A DNA stretch of 64,000 nucleotides from Serripes groenlandicus (GCA_031761405.1 JASEVX010000008.1:70125717-70189716), one strand, 5' to 3'; shown: positions 29,421-41,553, numbered from the stretch's first letter. Notes: generated from the letters alone by a model not told the origin. Program-made: numbers and translations.

Positions 29421-30320
29421 TTTAGCTCTAATGGCCAAAGGCCAGAAGAGCTTATGCCGTGGCGTGGTGTCCGTGGTCCGTGCATCCGTTAACAATTGCT
29501 TGTGAACGCGATACAGTCTTCAGTTTTGGTTGTATCTCAATCAAACAGTAGTTAGATATCCATGAGTGCTCGGTGAACAGAATATAGGCTCCATTTACTA
29601 TCTGATCTTCACCAAACTTACACAGTAGTTAGGTATCCATGAGAGCTTGGTTCTTTTTGCAAACCAGCCAGATCCAGCCATGCAAGACTAGATTATGGCC
29701 CTTGAAATTGTCAGAATTGCTATAATAGAGCTTGTGAACGCGATAAAGTTTTGATTGTATCTCAATCAAACTTATACAGTTTTTAGATATCATGAGAGCT
29801 CGGTTGTTTCGCAAACCGTCCAGATCCGCCTATGCAAGACTGGATTATGGCCCTTGAAATTATCAAAATTGCTATTATATAGCTTGTGAACACAATAGAG
29901 CCTGCATTTACTATCCGATCTACACCAAACGTAGATAGTAGTTAAATATTGATGAGAGCTCGGTTTCTTTTGAAAAGTAGCCAGATCCGCCTATGCAAGA
30001 CTGGATTATGGCCCTTGAAATTGTCAAAATTGCTATAAAAGAGCTTGTGAACACAATAGAGGCTCTATTTACTATCTGATCTTCAACAAACTTAGATAGT
30101 AGTTAAATATTGATGAGAGCTCAGTTCCTTTCGAAAACCAGCCAGATCCGCCAAGACTGGATTATGGCCCATGAAATTGTAAAAATTGCTATAATACAGC
30201 TTGTGAACACAAAAGAGCCTCCATTTACTATCCGATCTTCACCATACATACATGCTCTGGATTGAAAATTACCAAAGAACCATACCACTAGAGCATAGGC
30301 CCTCATGGGCCTCTTGTTCC
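29421..30320 (+). repeat. hairpin-capped tandem array, CAAACCAGCCAGATCCG family
   Basis: 5' cap TTAGCTCTAATGGCCAAAGG..CCAGAAGAGCTTATG (hairpin), then GTGGTCCGTGCATCCGTTAAC, then about five diverged 120-180 bp units with ATGAGAGCTCGGTTCCTTTC, GCAAGACTGGATTATGGCCC and TTGTCAAAATTGCTATAAT. 3' cap: GAGCATAGGCCCTCATGGGC followed by CTCTTGTT. Confidence 0.85.
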
Positions 30321-30430
30321 ACAATGTTTTCCAATTTTAGTCATTCAATAAAAGAGATTTTCCATTTTTTTGACAAAATATGTTCAAAGTCGTCTGCTGC
30401 AGAATTGTTGTATGAGGGAAAGGGTTAATC
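30310..30430. repeat. half of a TTAA-type hairpin MITE
   Basis: CACAATGTTTTCCAATTTTA..AGTCGTCTGCTGCAGAATTG..GAGGGAAAGGGTTAA is the right half of the family. The left half is absent. Confidence 0.6.
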
Positions 30431-30663
30431 TTTCAAGATGGACATAACATACTAGTATTGTGATCTTTGTAAAATATAACATGAAGAAAGGCCTTAATGG
30501 CCGAACAGTTGAATAAACTACTGTATACATACACAAAACTAATAGAACTTTTAAATATATTCACTATTTTCAACCATTTGTGTGCATTCAGTTTTAAAAT
30601 CAGAACAGTTTGATGTTGGAAATTGGTCAGAGGGTGGGGTTGAAACTTCCATTGGTTCTGGCT

Positions 30664-30920
30664 CTAGGGACTTAGTCCCGCGAGATCCGAAGAAATATTT
30701 GTGGTAGAAATTGGATGATCAACAGGTTCAATTTTATCGGTCGATTCAGACAAGGTTTGCTCTGTCGAATCATCAGCGTCGCTTAAGTCCAACGTTGTCT
30801 CGTATTGATAACAGAAGCCGGACCATTTACAGATTTTTAAAAAAAAACAAGCAAACTTTTCTGTGATGTGTCAGAAACCTTTTTTAAACGCTTGACGCAG
30901 TACTTTCGATTATGTGACAT
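30664..30920 (-). pseudogene. hAT-like N-terminal fragment, frameshifted
   Basis: On the minus strand ATG at 30920 starts MSHNRKYCVKRLKKVSDTSQ followed by KSLLVFF, the SLL.FF pattern found at the start of many hAT-derived proteins. A run of nine A (30839-30847 region) breaks the frame. After it comes KICKWSGFCYQY and an acidic Ser/Thr linker, ending at TAG 30664-30666. Only the N-terminus is present. The homology is suggestive, resting on the short motif and on composition like the fragment at 24186-24572. Confidence 0.4.
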
Positions 30921-31735
30921 GGTTTGTTTTGAATTTTAAGATCAGGGTAGTTAATTTTGAAACAAGCCGAAATCATTACATAAGGCGGCAAATCATTGAC
31001 TGTAATTTTCTTTTTTATCCAATCAGAATCGAGGTGTTAATGAAAGCGAATGACTCATATGACGCATACGGACAAAACACGAAACAATCAAATAAAACTG
31101 AGGGTGCGAGTGTCAGAAAAGTTACGATTGTTTAATCTACCGAATAAAAAGGAAATTCACAAATGCAAACGTACATTTCATTCGTTTGTTATGTGAATTT
31201 TGTCTTTTATTTGTGAATTTTTTCTGCAACATTGTAAACAAATATGGCTTTTTCAAATTCTGAAGTAGCCAAAGATCGGCCTCTAATATAGTAGTTGGAA
31301 AGGCGCTGTATAGGTATAATGTATGAGACTCTTTTCAGTGCCTTATGGAAACATGCTCTGAATTATATTCATGGCAAACATTGTTTTAGTTTGCATGACA
31401 CTTTTGCTAGTTTAATGAATATGGTATGCATGCATGAAAATGGTGTTTCTATAGCAACCAGTTTTCATAAAATATTCCAGTGTTTGAACTGCTTTTGAAA
31501 AACCCTGAAAATACTATTGCATCATTTTATAATGTCATTTCAATGTGTACTTTAAGAATCCATCGTTTGGGCTCCTTAAACATGAACTTGATGATGATGA
31601 ACAAATAAACATTGAATTCTGGAATATTGAGGTTGAAGTGCCTGTTTTTTGTAATGATGAGATGCTTGACGTTAATATTGATGGCATACATTGTCTTATT
31701 TTGCAAACAATACATGAAAGTGTATGGATAAATTA
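30921..31735. other. no recognised gene; small open frames
   Basis: Open frames at 31295-31498 and 31545-31736 run on the plus strand. The second (DDDEQINIEFWNIEVEVPVF) is acidic and non-repetitive, so a broken host exon is possible, but I do not recognise it. An imperfect dyad (AAATTCACAAATG / CATTCG..TATGTGAATTTT) lies at about 31155-31205. Confidence 0.35.
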
Positions 31736-32762
31736 AGGTTTGGTCGAGTCTGTCTGTCCTGTCCGTCTGTCTGTCAGTCCTACCTAACCTTGTCCGGCTC
31801 GCAATCTTAACCATGCATCATAGGATTTGAAAGAAACTTGGCACAAACGTTCACCATGATGAGGTGACGTGTACCGCACAATACCCAGGCCTGTACCTCA
31901 AATGTCAAGGACACACTTAGAGGTCAAATGTCAAAATGAGTACTGTTTGATAGGATTACCTTGTCCGGCCCACATCTTAACCATCCATAATAGGATTTCC
32001 AAGAAACTTGGCACAAACGTTTACCATGATAAGTTGGCGTGTCGCGCACAAGACCCATGCCTGTACCTCAAATGTGAAGGTCACACTTAGAGGTAAAAAT
32101 GAGAACTGTTTGATAGGACTACCTTGTCTGGCTCGCATTTTAACCATCCATCATAGGATTTCCTTGAAACTTGGCACAAACTGTCACCATGATGAGGCGG
32201 CATGTCACGCCTAAAACCCAGGCCTGTACCTCAAATGTCAAGGACCCACTAAGAGGTCAAAGGTCAACATGAGTTCTGTACTTTGTCTGGTCGCATCTCA
32301 ACCATGCATCATAGGATTGCTAAGTTACAAAGCACACAATCATGTTCACCATGCTTAGGTGGCGTGTCGCCAACAAGACCCAGGCCTGTACCTCAAAGGT
32401 CAAGGTCACAATGAGTACTGTTTGATAGGACTGTACCTTGTCTGTCTCACATCTCAACCATGCATCATAGGATTCCCAAGTTACAAGGTAAACATGTTCA
32501 CAATGATTAGGTGGCATGTCACACACAAGACCCAGGCCTGTACCTCAAAGGTCAAGGTCACACTTAGATGTCAAAGGACAAAATGATTACTGTTTTATAG
32601 GACTACCTTATACGGCTTATATCTTAACCATGCATCATAGGATTCCCAAGTTACTGGGCACACATGTTCTCCATGATGAGGTGACATGTGGCACACAAGA
32701 CGCAGGCTTGTACCTCAAAGGTATAGGTCACACTTAGAGGTCAATGGTCCGGTAGGGGACTC
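31736..32762 (+). repeat. ~140-155 bp tandem array, ACTTGGCACAAACGTTCACC family
   Basis: Six to seven units with CTTAACCATGCATCATAGGA, AACTTGGCACAAACGTTCAC, CAAGACCCAGGCCTGTACCT and GAGTACTGTTTGATAGGACT. Preceded by GTCTGTCTGTCCTGTCCGTC. Ends with GGTCCGGTAGGGGACTCTTG, a counterpart of the 3' caps of the other arrays. Confidence 0.88.
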
Positions 32763-32879
32763 TTGTATTGCTTGCAATACGACATTAACTTGTTTTCTCT
32801 AGTTTACAGAGAGCTTGGTTACTATGTAAATAACATCAAACTCTAACTTTACACAACACCTATATCAAAACAAGCTGGT

Positions 32880-33600
32880 AGGCGACTTTGGATTCGCCTT
32901 GGTGATTTTCGCCTTTGCATATTTTGAAAACTTCCGGCACTAGCTCGGAAACCCGAGGTCTGAGGTCAATCACTTAAAACAACTTTTTGTAGAATTATTT
33001 TTTGGTCCATCCAAAATTCTTGTTTCCATGGCAACCAAAAGAAAACAATAGTGAAAACTTAAAAAGTCTTCTTCTCCGAAAGTGTCAGGCCAATTTTCAA
33101 ATAATTTTGTAGAAATGTTCATTGGGTGACCTTCTATCAGATTCCTTCAAGCCATGTTGATTGGTCGAAAAACATGGCCAGCAGAGGGCGGGGCTATTTT
33201 GCCTTATATGACCATAGTGAAAACTTAAAAAATCTTCTTCATCGAAAGGGTTGAGCAGATTTTCAAATAATTTTGTAGAAATGTTCCTAGGCTGACCCTC
33301 TATCTGTTTCCTTCAAGCCATGTTGATTGGTTGAAAAATATCGCCGCCAGGGGGTGTGGCTATTTTGCCTTACATGGCTATAGTGAAAACTTAAAATATC
33401 CTCTCCTGAAAGTGTCAGGCAGATTTTCAAATAATTTTGCCTAAACATTCCTTGGGTGACACTCTACAAGATTCCTTTAAGCCATGATGGTTGGTAAAAA
33501 ACATGGCCACCAGGGGGCAGAGCTGTTTGGAGATTTAATTTTTGCCTTATGGCCGTGGAGCGATACTGGCCTTCTTGGACCTCTTGTTTCTTAATATCTC
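32880..33600 (+). repeat. capped array, CCGATTTTCAAATAATTTTG family, block 1
   Basis: About three ~165-bp units with GAAAACTTAAAAAATCTTCT, TTTTCAAATAATTTTGTAGA, GATTCCTTCAAGCCATGTTG and CATGGCCGCCAGGGGG. Ends with GGAGCGATACTGGCCTTCTT, GGACCTCTTGTTT at about 33588. Confidence 0.85.
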
Positions 33601-34215
33601 GAAGGAGAATATAGAAAAATGGTTTGGGTTTTTAAAAAGCGGGTTTTTGCTAGGTGAATAGCAACGGAACTCAAACGCCCACACTCTGACCCCCCCTATG
33701 GTACCCGTTTACCAAGTTTCATCGGAATCGGTCTGTCACTTTACAAACAGACAAAGACGTTGGATTCACCTTTGCATTTTTTGAAGAATTCCGGCTCTAG
33801 CTCGGAAACTCGAGGTCGGAGGTCAATCATGAAACAAAACTTTTTGTAGCTCTTGAATAGCTGCTCTATAAGATGGTGAAATAAAATCGCTATCGAATGC
33901 TACCACTGCAGTGCTAGGGGCGATAGAAGTCAAACATGACTGTTAAAAGACCCTATCTTTCAAAGACTACCATTTAAAAACAAAGGCCTAATTTAGGGGC
34001 TAAATCAAAAATTGTTACAGATACGTTTTTTCTAAATATCTCGAAGTATCTTTAACCGAAGTTTCAGCTCTCCACATTAATAACTGTAAGAGAAGATAGA
34101 AAAATGGTTTTGGTTTTTAAAACGAGGTTTTTTGCTAGCTGCATAGCAAGTGCTATCTTTGGAAGGCTAGCATTTGAAAACAAAGGCCTAAATCAAAAAT
34201 CATAACGGATACGTT
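33601..34215 (+). repeat. dispersed repeat, AGAAAAATGGTTTTGGTTTT family, two partial copies
   Basis: AATATCTCGAAG.., GAAAATGGTTTTGGTTTTTA, TTTTTGCTAGCTGCATAGCA and CAAGTTTCATCGGAATCGGT recur at about 33600-33850 and 34020-34210, and again near 42480-42570 and 43860-44090. Confidence 0.75.
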
Positions 34216-35740
34216 TTAAGCTCAACTGGCTGAAAGCCAGTCAAGCTTATGTCATGGAGTAATTTGTCCGTCATGCGTGCATGCGTCTGTTAACTTTTTG
34301 CTTCAAACAACTTCTCCTCCCTAACCACTTGGCCAATTAGAATGAAAATTTATAGGAAACATCCTCTCAATGTCCTCACCCGAATTCCCTCAAATTATTG
34401 GGATCCATGCAAAATTCTGGTTTCCATGGCAACCGAAAGAAAAAGAAACTGTAAACTTAAAAAATCTTCTTCAACGAAAGTGTCTGGCCGGTTTCCAAAT
34501 AATTTTGTAGAAATGTTCTTTGGGTGATCCTCTATCAGATTCCTTCATGCCAAGTTGATTGGACGAAAAAACCTGGTTGCCACGGGGCGGGGCTATTTTT
34601 GCCTTATATGGCTATAGTGAAAACTTAAAAAAACTTCTCCTCTGAAAGTTTCAGGCTGATTTTCAAATAATTTTGTAGAAATGTTTCCTGGGTGACTCTT
34701 TATCAGATTCCTTCAAACCAAGTTGATTGGTCAAAAAACATGGCCACCTGGGGGCTGGGCTATTTTGCCTTATATGGCTATAGTGAAAACTTAAAAAATC
34801 TTCTCCTCCGAAAAGTGTTTGGCCAATTTTCAAATAATTTTGCAAAAATGTTCCTTGGAAGACCCAGTATCAGATTCCTTCAAGCCAAGTTGATTTGTCG
34901 AAAAACATGGCCGCCAGAGGGCGGGTCTTTTTTGCCTTATATGGCTATAATGAAAACTTAAAAAATCTTCTCCTCTGATTGATTGATTGGGGTTTAACGC
35001 CGTTTTTAACAATTTCTCAGTTATATCATGGCGGCCAGTTCACCTACTCATGCATTTCCTGGTTTTCTCACACCAGTACTCCACACAACAATCTTCCCAA
35101 GCAACTGGCTGCTTTTCCACATAGACTTGGCCCATTGGTGGAAGACGAATGATGCATGTCGCATTGACTTTTGTCAATCGTCGGAAAGAAAGTTGGCCGA
35201 GCCGGGATTCGAACTCACAACCCCTGGATTGACAGCCCGCGTTGCTTCTCCTCCGAAAGTGTTAGGTCGATTTTCAAATAATTTTGTAAAAAATGTTCCT
35301 ACGGTGACCTTCTATCAGATTCCTGCAAGCCATGTTGACTGGTCGAAAAACATGGCCACCAGGGGGCGGGGCTATTTTTGCCTTATATGGCTATAGTGAA
35401 AACTTAAAAAAACTTCTTCTCCGAAAGTGTAAGGCTGATTTTCAAATAATTTTGTAGAAATGTTCCTAGGGATACCTTCTATCAGATTCCTTCAAGCCAT
35501 GTTGATTGGTCGAAAACTATTGCCACTATGTTGGAGCTTATTTGCCTTCTTCTTCTCCGAATGTGTCGGGCTGATTTTCAAATAATTTTGTAGAAATGTT
35601 CTTTGACAATCTGAATGTTCCTGTTCAGATTCCCTTAAGCCATGTTGATTGGTCAAAAAAATGGCCATCAGTGGGCGGGGCTGTTTGGAGATTTAATTTT
35701 TGCCTAATGGCCGTGGAGTGAAGAATGGCCGTAGAGAAAT
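34216..35740 (+). repeat. capped array, CCGATTTTCAAATAATTTTG family, block 2
   Basis: Hairpin cap AGCTCAACTGGCTGAAAGCC..AGTCAAGCTTATG, then GTCCGTCATGCGTGCATGCG, then about seven ~165-bp units as in block 1. A SINE interrupts it at 34976-35244. It ends around GGCCGTGGAGTGAAGAATGG without a clear final cap. Confidence 0.88.
34976..35244 (-). repeat. tRNA-derived SINE, minus strand, with 9-bp target duplication
   Basis: Minus strand: B box GGTTGTGAGTTCGAATCCCG, then CATTCGTCTTCCACCAATGG, CTATGTGGAAAAGCAGCCAG and tail AAAACGGCGTTAAACCCCAATCAATCAATC. CTTCTCCTC is duplicated at 34967-34975 and 35245-35253. The A-box end is shortened. It inserted in the array after the array formed. Confidence 0.9.
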
Positions 35741-35904
35741 TGCTCATTGCAACAATGTTTTCAAACGTCGTCTGTATGAGGAAATGAGTTTTAAGTAGTT
35801 TTAAGTATGCAATTTGATCTCCTGTCATCAATTAAAAACCATTGAAGGCATTCTCCTGTGACTTAAAGTTCTCATATGAAGTATTTTGTGGAGAACAGTC
35901 ATGT

Positions 35905-36138
35905 AAACTTAACCCTTTCCCTCATACGACAATTCTGCAGCAGACGACTTTGAACATATTTTGTCAAAAAATAGAAAATCTCTATAATCGAATGCATAAC
36001 CTATGATTAAAAGTGGAAAACATTGCGACATAATGAGAAATTGCTTGTTTTGAGCAATTGTTTCTTTTGTCACTTTGTTTTCAAAAAGCCTTCTGCTGCA
36101 GAGGCATCAGAAAGCGTCTATATGAGCTAGAGGGTTAA
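35905..36138. mobile_element. TTAA-flanked hairpin MITE, copy 1
   Basis: TTAA (35909-35912) CCCTTTCCCTCATACGAC at the left; AGGG TTAA (36135-36138) at the right. The interior is an imperfect hairpin: CTGCAGCAGACGACTTTGAA..GAGAAATTGCTTG faces its complement. Ends and target are piggyBac-like. No coding. Confidence 0.85.
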
Positions 36139-36524
36139 CTCATGAAGTATTTTGTGGAGAGCAGTCGTTTAAACTTAGGAACATAAATCTGACTTTCCTG
36201 TATTATTTCACCATTCATCCTGGTTCTCATAGCACCTTTAATTTCACTATTTAACAGGTGAGTAGAATTGAATCTGATGGAAGAAATTGTTTGATAACTT
36301 AATATGACATACAGATTGTTTTTCAACCCTTTCCCAAATACAAAAAGTCTGTAGTATAAACCAATTTGGAAAAATATAGAAAATCTCTTTAACCCATTAC
36401 CTTCAATTCATTTAACATTCACAATGGATAGATCACGTGATACTAGCATGTGGGGGTTGAAACCAGACAATGTGTCTCCTTGGGATCATTACTGGCATAT
36501 TTGCTGACAAAACATATTTTTCCC

Positions 36525-36756
36525 TTAACCCTTCCCCACATACAACAAATCCGCAGCTGACGACTTTCATCAAATTCTCAAGTCCAAAATATAGAAAATC
36601 TCTATAAATGATAGTATGATTATTGAAGAGAGGTGAAATTATTGTGACAAATGGAGAAATTACTCATTATGATCAATTTCTCCATTTTCCACTATGATTT
36701 CAAAAGTCGTCTGCTTCAGAGGCATCAGAAAGCGTCTACATGAGGGAAAAGGTTAA
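36525..36756. mobile_element. TTAA-flanked hairpin MITE, copy 2
   Basis: TTAA (36525-36528) CCCTTCCCCACATACAAC at the left; ATGAGGGAAAAGG TTAA (36753-36756) at the right, with the same internal dyad as copy 1. Confidence 0.83.
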
Positions 36757-36902
36757 AACAGTCTTGTTTGAAATAAAGTATCCTATTCAACAATGTTCAT
36801 GGTCTATTGATACCATCTGAACAAAAGAAGAACAAAGAGAATAGTTTGGTGGAATGTTTAAAGTATAAATTATACATAAAATCAAAGTACAGAAAGTACT
36901 GG

Positions 36903-37835
36903 TAACGAATTATTTTGAACATGTATTGTAAAATCAAATTTATGAATGCAATTGATCATGCTATTGCACAATTTAGTCTATTTTATTATTATTAATATTT
37001 TTGTCCAGAGATTTTTTTTATCAGTTGACAGTTTTAGTAAATGTAGCATTTCAACGGCGATGCGAGCGTTTAACATGCACACTAACTCTTTCACTGAGCT
37101 CTGCGTAAAGTCTGTCAAAACACCCATGGCATATTTGTGAGATTTACATTGTTAGTTTGATTTGTTTTCGTCACCAGGGGCGGATCCAGGATTTCGGCTT
37201 ATATTATAACTATGTTTCATGTGAGTGAATTAATTATTATAAATCTATAATGTTTCAAAAATCGCATAAAATAAGAATTAAAAAAAAAAAAAAAAGAACA
37301 GTTCCAAATGGGACCCGAACTCGCGTCCATAAATAGTCCATGCTTAGAAGTTCTACACGCTCTGCATTACACCACGGTACTTTGATACAACGTATGAGCG
37401 TTACTTTCGTATATATATTAAGCTAACTGAATGCGCGCGTATGTAAACCATGATCTATAATTAGCTCTGCGTAGTGGCATATTTGTGAGATTAACATTGT
37501 TCTATACAGCGTGGGGTCGACTTCTAGTGAATGGGCATACTACTAAAATTCATACTCGTGCCTTATACGTACCTGCCGACAAATGAAATATATATGCGCG
37601 TACTGTTAATTTGATATTTTCTAGAAAATTGATTATCTATGATGATTCGATAGTATAATTATGACTTCACTGTATTGAAATAACACGTAGAAGTCATTTT
37701 AATATCGAAAAAATACTAGGACTATTTAGGTGCAGCGAATGTGTATTCTAAGCGGAAGTGTAGTTTAACCGTGACTTCCGGAAAAAAAAACGATCGCGTT
37801 AACTGTATTATTTTTTGAGAAAAAATAATTCGTTA
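36903..37835. mobile_element. 0.93-kb TIR element, copy 1 (pair with 57601-58628)
   Basis: The left end TAACGAATTATTTT is matched by AAAATAATTCGTTA at the right. The body is about 97-98% identical by eye to 57601-58628, so both insertions are young. The interior contains a tRNA-like head on the minus strand (about 37305-37385), CAGGGGCGGATCCAGGATTT, and a 64-codon open frame present unchanged in both copies. Compared with copy 2, about 100 bp is missing at about 37463. True outer ends may lie about 20 bp further left, because AAAGTAC..AGTACT occurs before both copies. Confidence 0.82.
37305..37385 (-). repeat. tRNA-like head within the TIR element
   Basis: Minus strand: A-box-like CCGTGGTGTAATGCAGAGCG and B-box-like CGCGAGTTCGGGTCCC. 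The same at about 58005-58085. It looks like a captured SINE head, not a tRNA gene. Confidence 0.55.
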
Positions 37836-37899
37836 AAAAGACAAGACATTCCTGAGATAGAGGAGTGAAGATATCAGATGATAATTGTCCCATATGATT

Positions 37900-38500
37900 A
37901 ACGTTACAGAATTCAACCTTATCCCACATACAACACAGCACATATGTGGACAGACAAGTTTGAAAACATCTAGGCAAAATTATGAATAACTATAAATGGA
38001 AATATTTGTACAATTATTGAATAGAGGAATTACTTCTTTTGCCACAATGAAGATGTGTCAAATACAGTGCCTTTTCTGTACTTTCCAATTGCTCTTCATA
38101 TCTTTTCTTCATGATTATAAGTGGGTTGAAAGGAAATATAAATATATTGTTTTAAGTCATTTACTTTAATAAACAAAGCTGTATTCTAGTCTTATTTAAT
38201 ACTGTTTTTTAGGTATAAACCATAATACTTGTAAATATCTATCTTTTCAATATACTACATATCTGCAGCAAACTGCTTTAAAATTATCAAGGCAGAAATA
38301 TGAAAAAAATCTCTTGAAATGAAAGACAGTTATTGAATAGAGTTGAAAACATTGCTGCAATGGGAGAAATTGTTTTCAAAAAGGCATCTGCTGCAGATGT
38401 GTAAAAACTTGCCTGCATGTGGTAAAAGCTAGGCTATAAAGAATTATATATTTTTATTTATGATGCTTTTTAAGAGAAGGTATAGCTATAGCTATTGCAT
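37900..38500. repeat. decayed TTAA-type MITE pieces
   Basis: AACCTTATCCCACATACAAC at about 37915 and AAAGGCATCTGCTGCAGATG at about 38380 are family relics in AT-rich sequence. Confidence 0.5.
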
Positions 38501-38503
38501 GCC

Positions 38504-38722
38504 TTAACCCTTTCCCTCATACAACATTTCTCCAGCAGAGGACTTTGAGCACATTTTGTCAACAAATAGAAAATCTCTATAATTGAATGACTAAAATCAG
38601 AAAACATTGTGGCAAAAGGAGAAAGTGCTTGTTTTGAGCAATTTCTTTTTTTGTCACTATGTTTTCAAAAAGCCGTCTGCTGCAGAGGCGTCAGAAAGCG
38701 TCTATATGAGGGAAAGGGTTAA
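38504..38722. mobile_element. TTAA-flanked hairpin MITE, copy 3 (best preserved)
   Basis: TTAA (38504-38507) CCCTTTCCCTCATACAAC; right end ATATGAGGGAAAGGG TTAA (38719-38722). Perfect terminal complementarity over CCCTTTCCCTCATA. Confidence 0.88.
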
Positions 38723-39095
38723 CACAAAAGTAGAAATGGCTTAAAACGGGCAATTTCTCCTGTTGCCACAAAATATTTTCAACTTTTTTCAGTAATTATA
38801 CCTTCAATAATAGAGATTTTATTCAAAGTTGTCTGCTACAAATTTGTTGTATGTGGGAATGGGTTCAATCCTTATTAGTCCTCCATAACCTATTTTGTTG
38901 GTAATCACAACAACTATCTGATTCAGAATACTCTTTTTGCTACCCACAACAAAGGTTTTAAATGGTTGATAAAATAAATGTTTCGGAGCAAAGGCAAATT
39001 TACTCCTCCTGTCAGAGTCTTAACACTTTCCACGTACAAGATATCTGCAGCAGCCGACTTTGAAACTATCTTATCAAAAATGTGTAAAATCACCA
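38723..39095. repeat. decayed TTAA-type MITE halves
   Basis: CAATTTCTCCTGTTGCCACA, AAAGTTGTCTGCTACAAATT and GGGAATGGGTT are a right half; CACTTTCCACGTACAAGATA near 39030 is another left end. Confidence 0.6.
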
Positions 39096-39324
39096 TTAAC
39101 CCTTTCCCTCATACAACAAATCTGCAGCAGACGACTTTAAACATATTTTGTTAAAAAAATAGAAAATCTCTATAATTGAATGGATAACCTATGACTAAAA
39201 GTGGAAAACATTGTGGCAAAAGGAGAATGCTCGCTTTGAGCAATTTCTTCTTTTGTCACTATGTTTTCAAAAAACTGTCTGCTGCAGAGGCATCAGAAAG
39301 CGTCTATATGAGGGAAAGGGTTAA
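39096..39324. mobile_element. TTAA-flanked hairpin MITE, copy 4
   Basis: TTAA (39096-39099) CCCTTTCCCTCATACAAC and ATATGAGGGAAAGGG TTAA (39321-39324). Very similar to copy 3. A shortened, diverged copy follows to about 39440. Confidence 0.87.
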
Positions 39325-39700
39325 TGACAGTTTAATTATTAAATACAGTTGAAAACATTGTGGCAAATGGTGAAAATGTTTTGAAAGTCGTCCGCTGCAG
39401 AGGTGTCTGAAAGCGTCTATATGTGGGAAAGGGTTAACCCTTTCCACATACAAGATATCTGAAGTAGCCGACTTTTGAAAACATTATTTAAAATGTTGAA
39501 GTTCTTTCTTAAAGAAAGCAAAGTTATTGAAAAGATTTAAAAATGATAGTGCCTGAAGACTTTTGATTCACATTATCTAGTAATTACTATGATGTTTATG
39601 TGTACTATGTAATGTGATAACCTAGCTGTTATAAAATAGCACCTTTTATCTTATACCTCATAAACTATAGACTAATTTCTCCATTTGCCACAGTGTTTTT
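39325..39700. repeat. short diverged MITE copies, then unrecognised sequence
   Basis: GTCGTCCGCTGCAGAGGTGT..GGGAAAGGGTTAACCCTTTCC: two MITE ends meet back to back at about 39435. The rest is AT-rich. Confidence 0.55.
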
Positions 39701-41260
39701 AGCTCACCAGAGCACAATGTGCTCAAGGTGAGTTTTTGTGATCGCCTTTTGTCCGTCGTCCGTCGTCAACATTTGCTTGTTAACACCCTAGAGGCAACAT
39801 TTTGCATCCAATCTTCATGAAAGTTTATCAGAACATATATCTCTATCAAATCTAGGCCAAGTTTGAATATGGGTCATGTCGGGTTAAAAACTAGGTCACT
39901 AGGCTAAATTGAAGGAAAATCTTGTTAATACTCTGGAAGCCATATTTTAAACTTGAGCATGTTGAAACTTTGTCAAAAAAATTGTATTAATGATATCTAG
40001 GCCAAGTTCGAAACTTGGTCATGTCGGGTTAAAAACTAAGTCACTCTAAGGCCAACTTTAATGAAAATCTTGTTGACACTCTGGAAGCCACAATTTTAGC
40101 TTGAACATCTTGAAACTGTGTCAGAATATTTGTCTAAGTGATATCTAGGCCAAGTTTGAATATGGGTCATGTCAGGCCAAAAAATAGGTCACTAGGCCAA
40201 ATTGAAGGGAAATCTTGTCAACACTTTGGAAGCCGCATTTTAAACTTGAGCATCTTGAAACTTTATCAGAAAGTTTGTCCTGATGATATCTAGGCCAAGT
40301 TTGAATATGGGTCATGTCCTGTCAAAAACTAGGTCACTAGGCCAAATTTAATGAAAATCTTGTTAACACTCTGGAAGCCACATGTTTGGCTTGAGCATGT
40401 TGAAACTTTGTCAAAAAGTATGTCTTAGTGATATCTAGGCCAAGTTTGAATATAGGTCATGTCGGGTCAACAACTACGTCACTAGGCTAAATTGAAAGAA
40501 AATCTTGTCAACACTCTGAAAGCCGCATTTTAAACTTGAGCATCATGAAAATTTATCAGAAAGTTTGTCCTCATGATATCTAGGCCTAGTTTGAATATAG
40601 GTCATGTCCTGTCAAAAACTAGGTCACTAGGCCAAATTTAATAAAAAAATCTTGTTAACACTCTGGAAACCACATGTTTGGATTGAGCATGTTGAAACTT
40701 TGTCAAAAAGTATGTCTTAGTGATATCTAGGACAAGTTTGAATATTGGTCATGTCCTGTCAAAAACTAGGTCACTAGGCCAAATTTAATGAAAATCTTGT
40801 TAACACTGGAAGCCACATGTTTGGCTTGAGCATGTTGAAACTTTGTCAAAATGTATGTCTTAGTAATATCTAGGCCAAGTTTGAATATAGGTCATGTCGG
40901 ATCAACAACTAGGTCACTAGCTCAAATTGAAAGAAAAGCTTGTTAACACGCTGGAAGCCGCATTTTAAACTTGAGCATGTTGAAACTTCGTCAGAAAGTT
41001 TGTCTTGCTGATATCTAGGCCAAGTTTGAATATGGGTCATGTCCTGTCAAAAACTAGGTTACTAGGCCAAATTTAATGAAAATTTATTTAGTAATATCTA
41101 GGTCAAGTTCAAATATGGGTCGGGTCAGGTCAACAACTACGTCACTAGGCTAAATTGTAGAACAATCTAGTTAACACTATAGAAATTGCATTTTTTACTT
41201 GAGCAGCTTGAAATTTTGTCAGAAAGTTTGTCTTGATGATATTGCCATTTAATAAAGAAT
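39700..41260 (+). repeat. capped tandem array, AGGCCAAGTTTGAATATGGG family, block 1 (~9 units)
   Basis: Cap TTAGCTCACCAGAGCACAAT, GTGCTCAAGGTGAG (hairpin), then TGTCCGTCGTCCGTCGTCAA. Units of about 150 bp carry GATATCTAGGCCAAGTTTGA, GTCAAAAACTAGGTCACTAG, AAAATCTTGTTAACACTCTG and CTTGAGCATGTTGAAACTTT. No 3' cap in this block. Confidence 0.92.
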
Positions 41261-41349
41261 ACCTTCCATCTAGCAAGTCTTAAAAGAAACAATGTAAGAG
41301 AATCAAAAACTTTGAACTACTGGTGTTGGTACAATTTTGAGAGAGAATA

Positions 41350-41553
41350 TTAACCCTTTCCCACATACAAATGCTTCTGATGCCTCTGCAGCAGATAACA
41401 TTGGAAAGAAAGATGTAGCATCTTGAGCAATTTTCCCTTTTGCCAAATTATTTTTAACTGCATTTTACTTTCATTATGAAGATTTTCCATATATTTGCCA
41501 ATATGTTTTCGGAGTTGTCTGCTGCTGATTTGTTGTATTTGGGAAACGGTTAA
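41350..41553. mobile_element. TTAA-flanked hairpin MITE, copy 5
   Basis: TTAA (41350-41353) CCCTTTCCCACATACAAA; right end TTGGGAAACGG TTAA (41550-41553), immediately followed by another CCCTTTC. Confidence 0.78.

Noticed and set aside
36946..37140. 64-codon open frame, identical at 57649-57843, as a conserved gene
   Set aside because: Identity is explained by the two copies of a young repeat element; the surrounding noncoding sequence is equally conserved.
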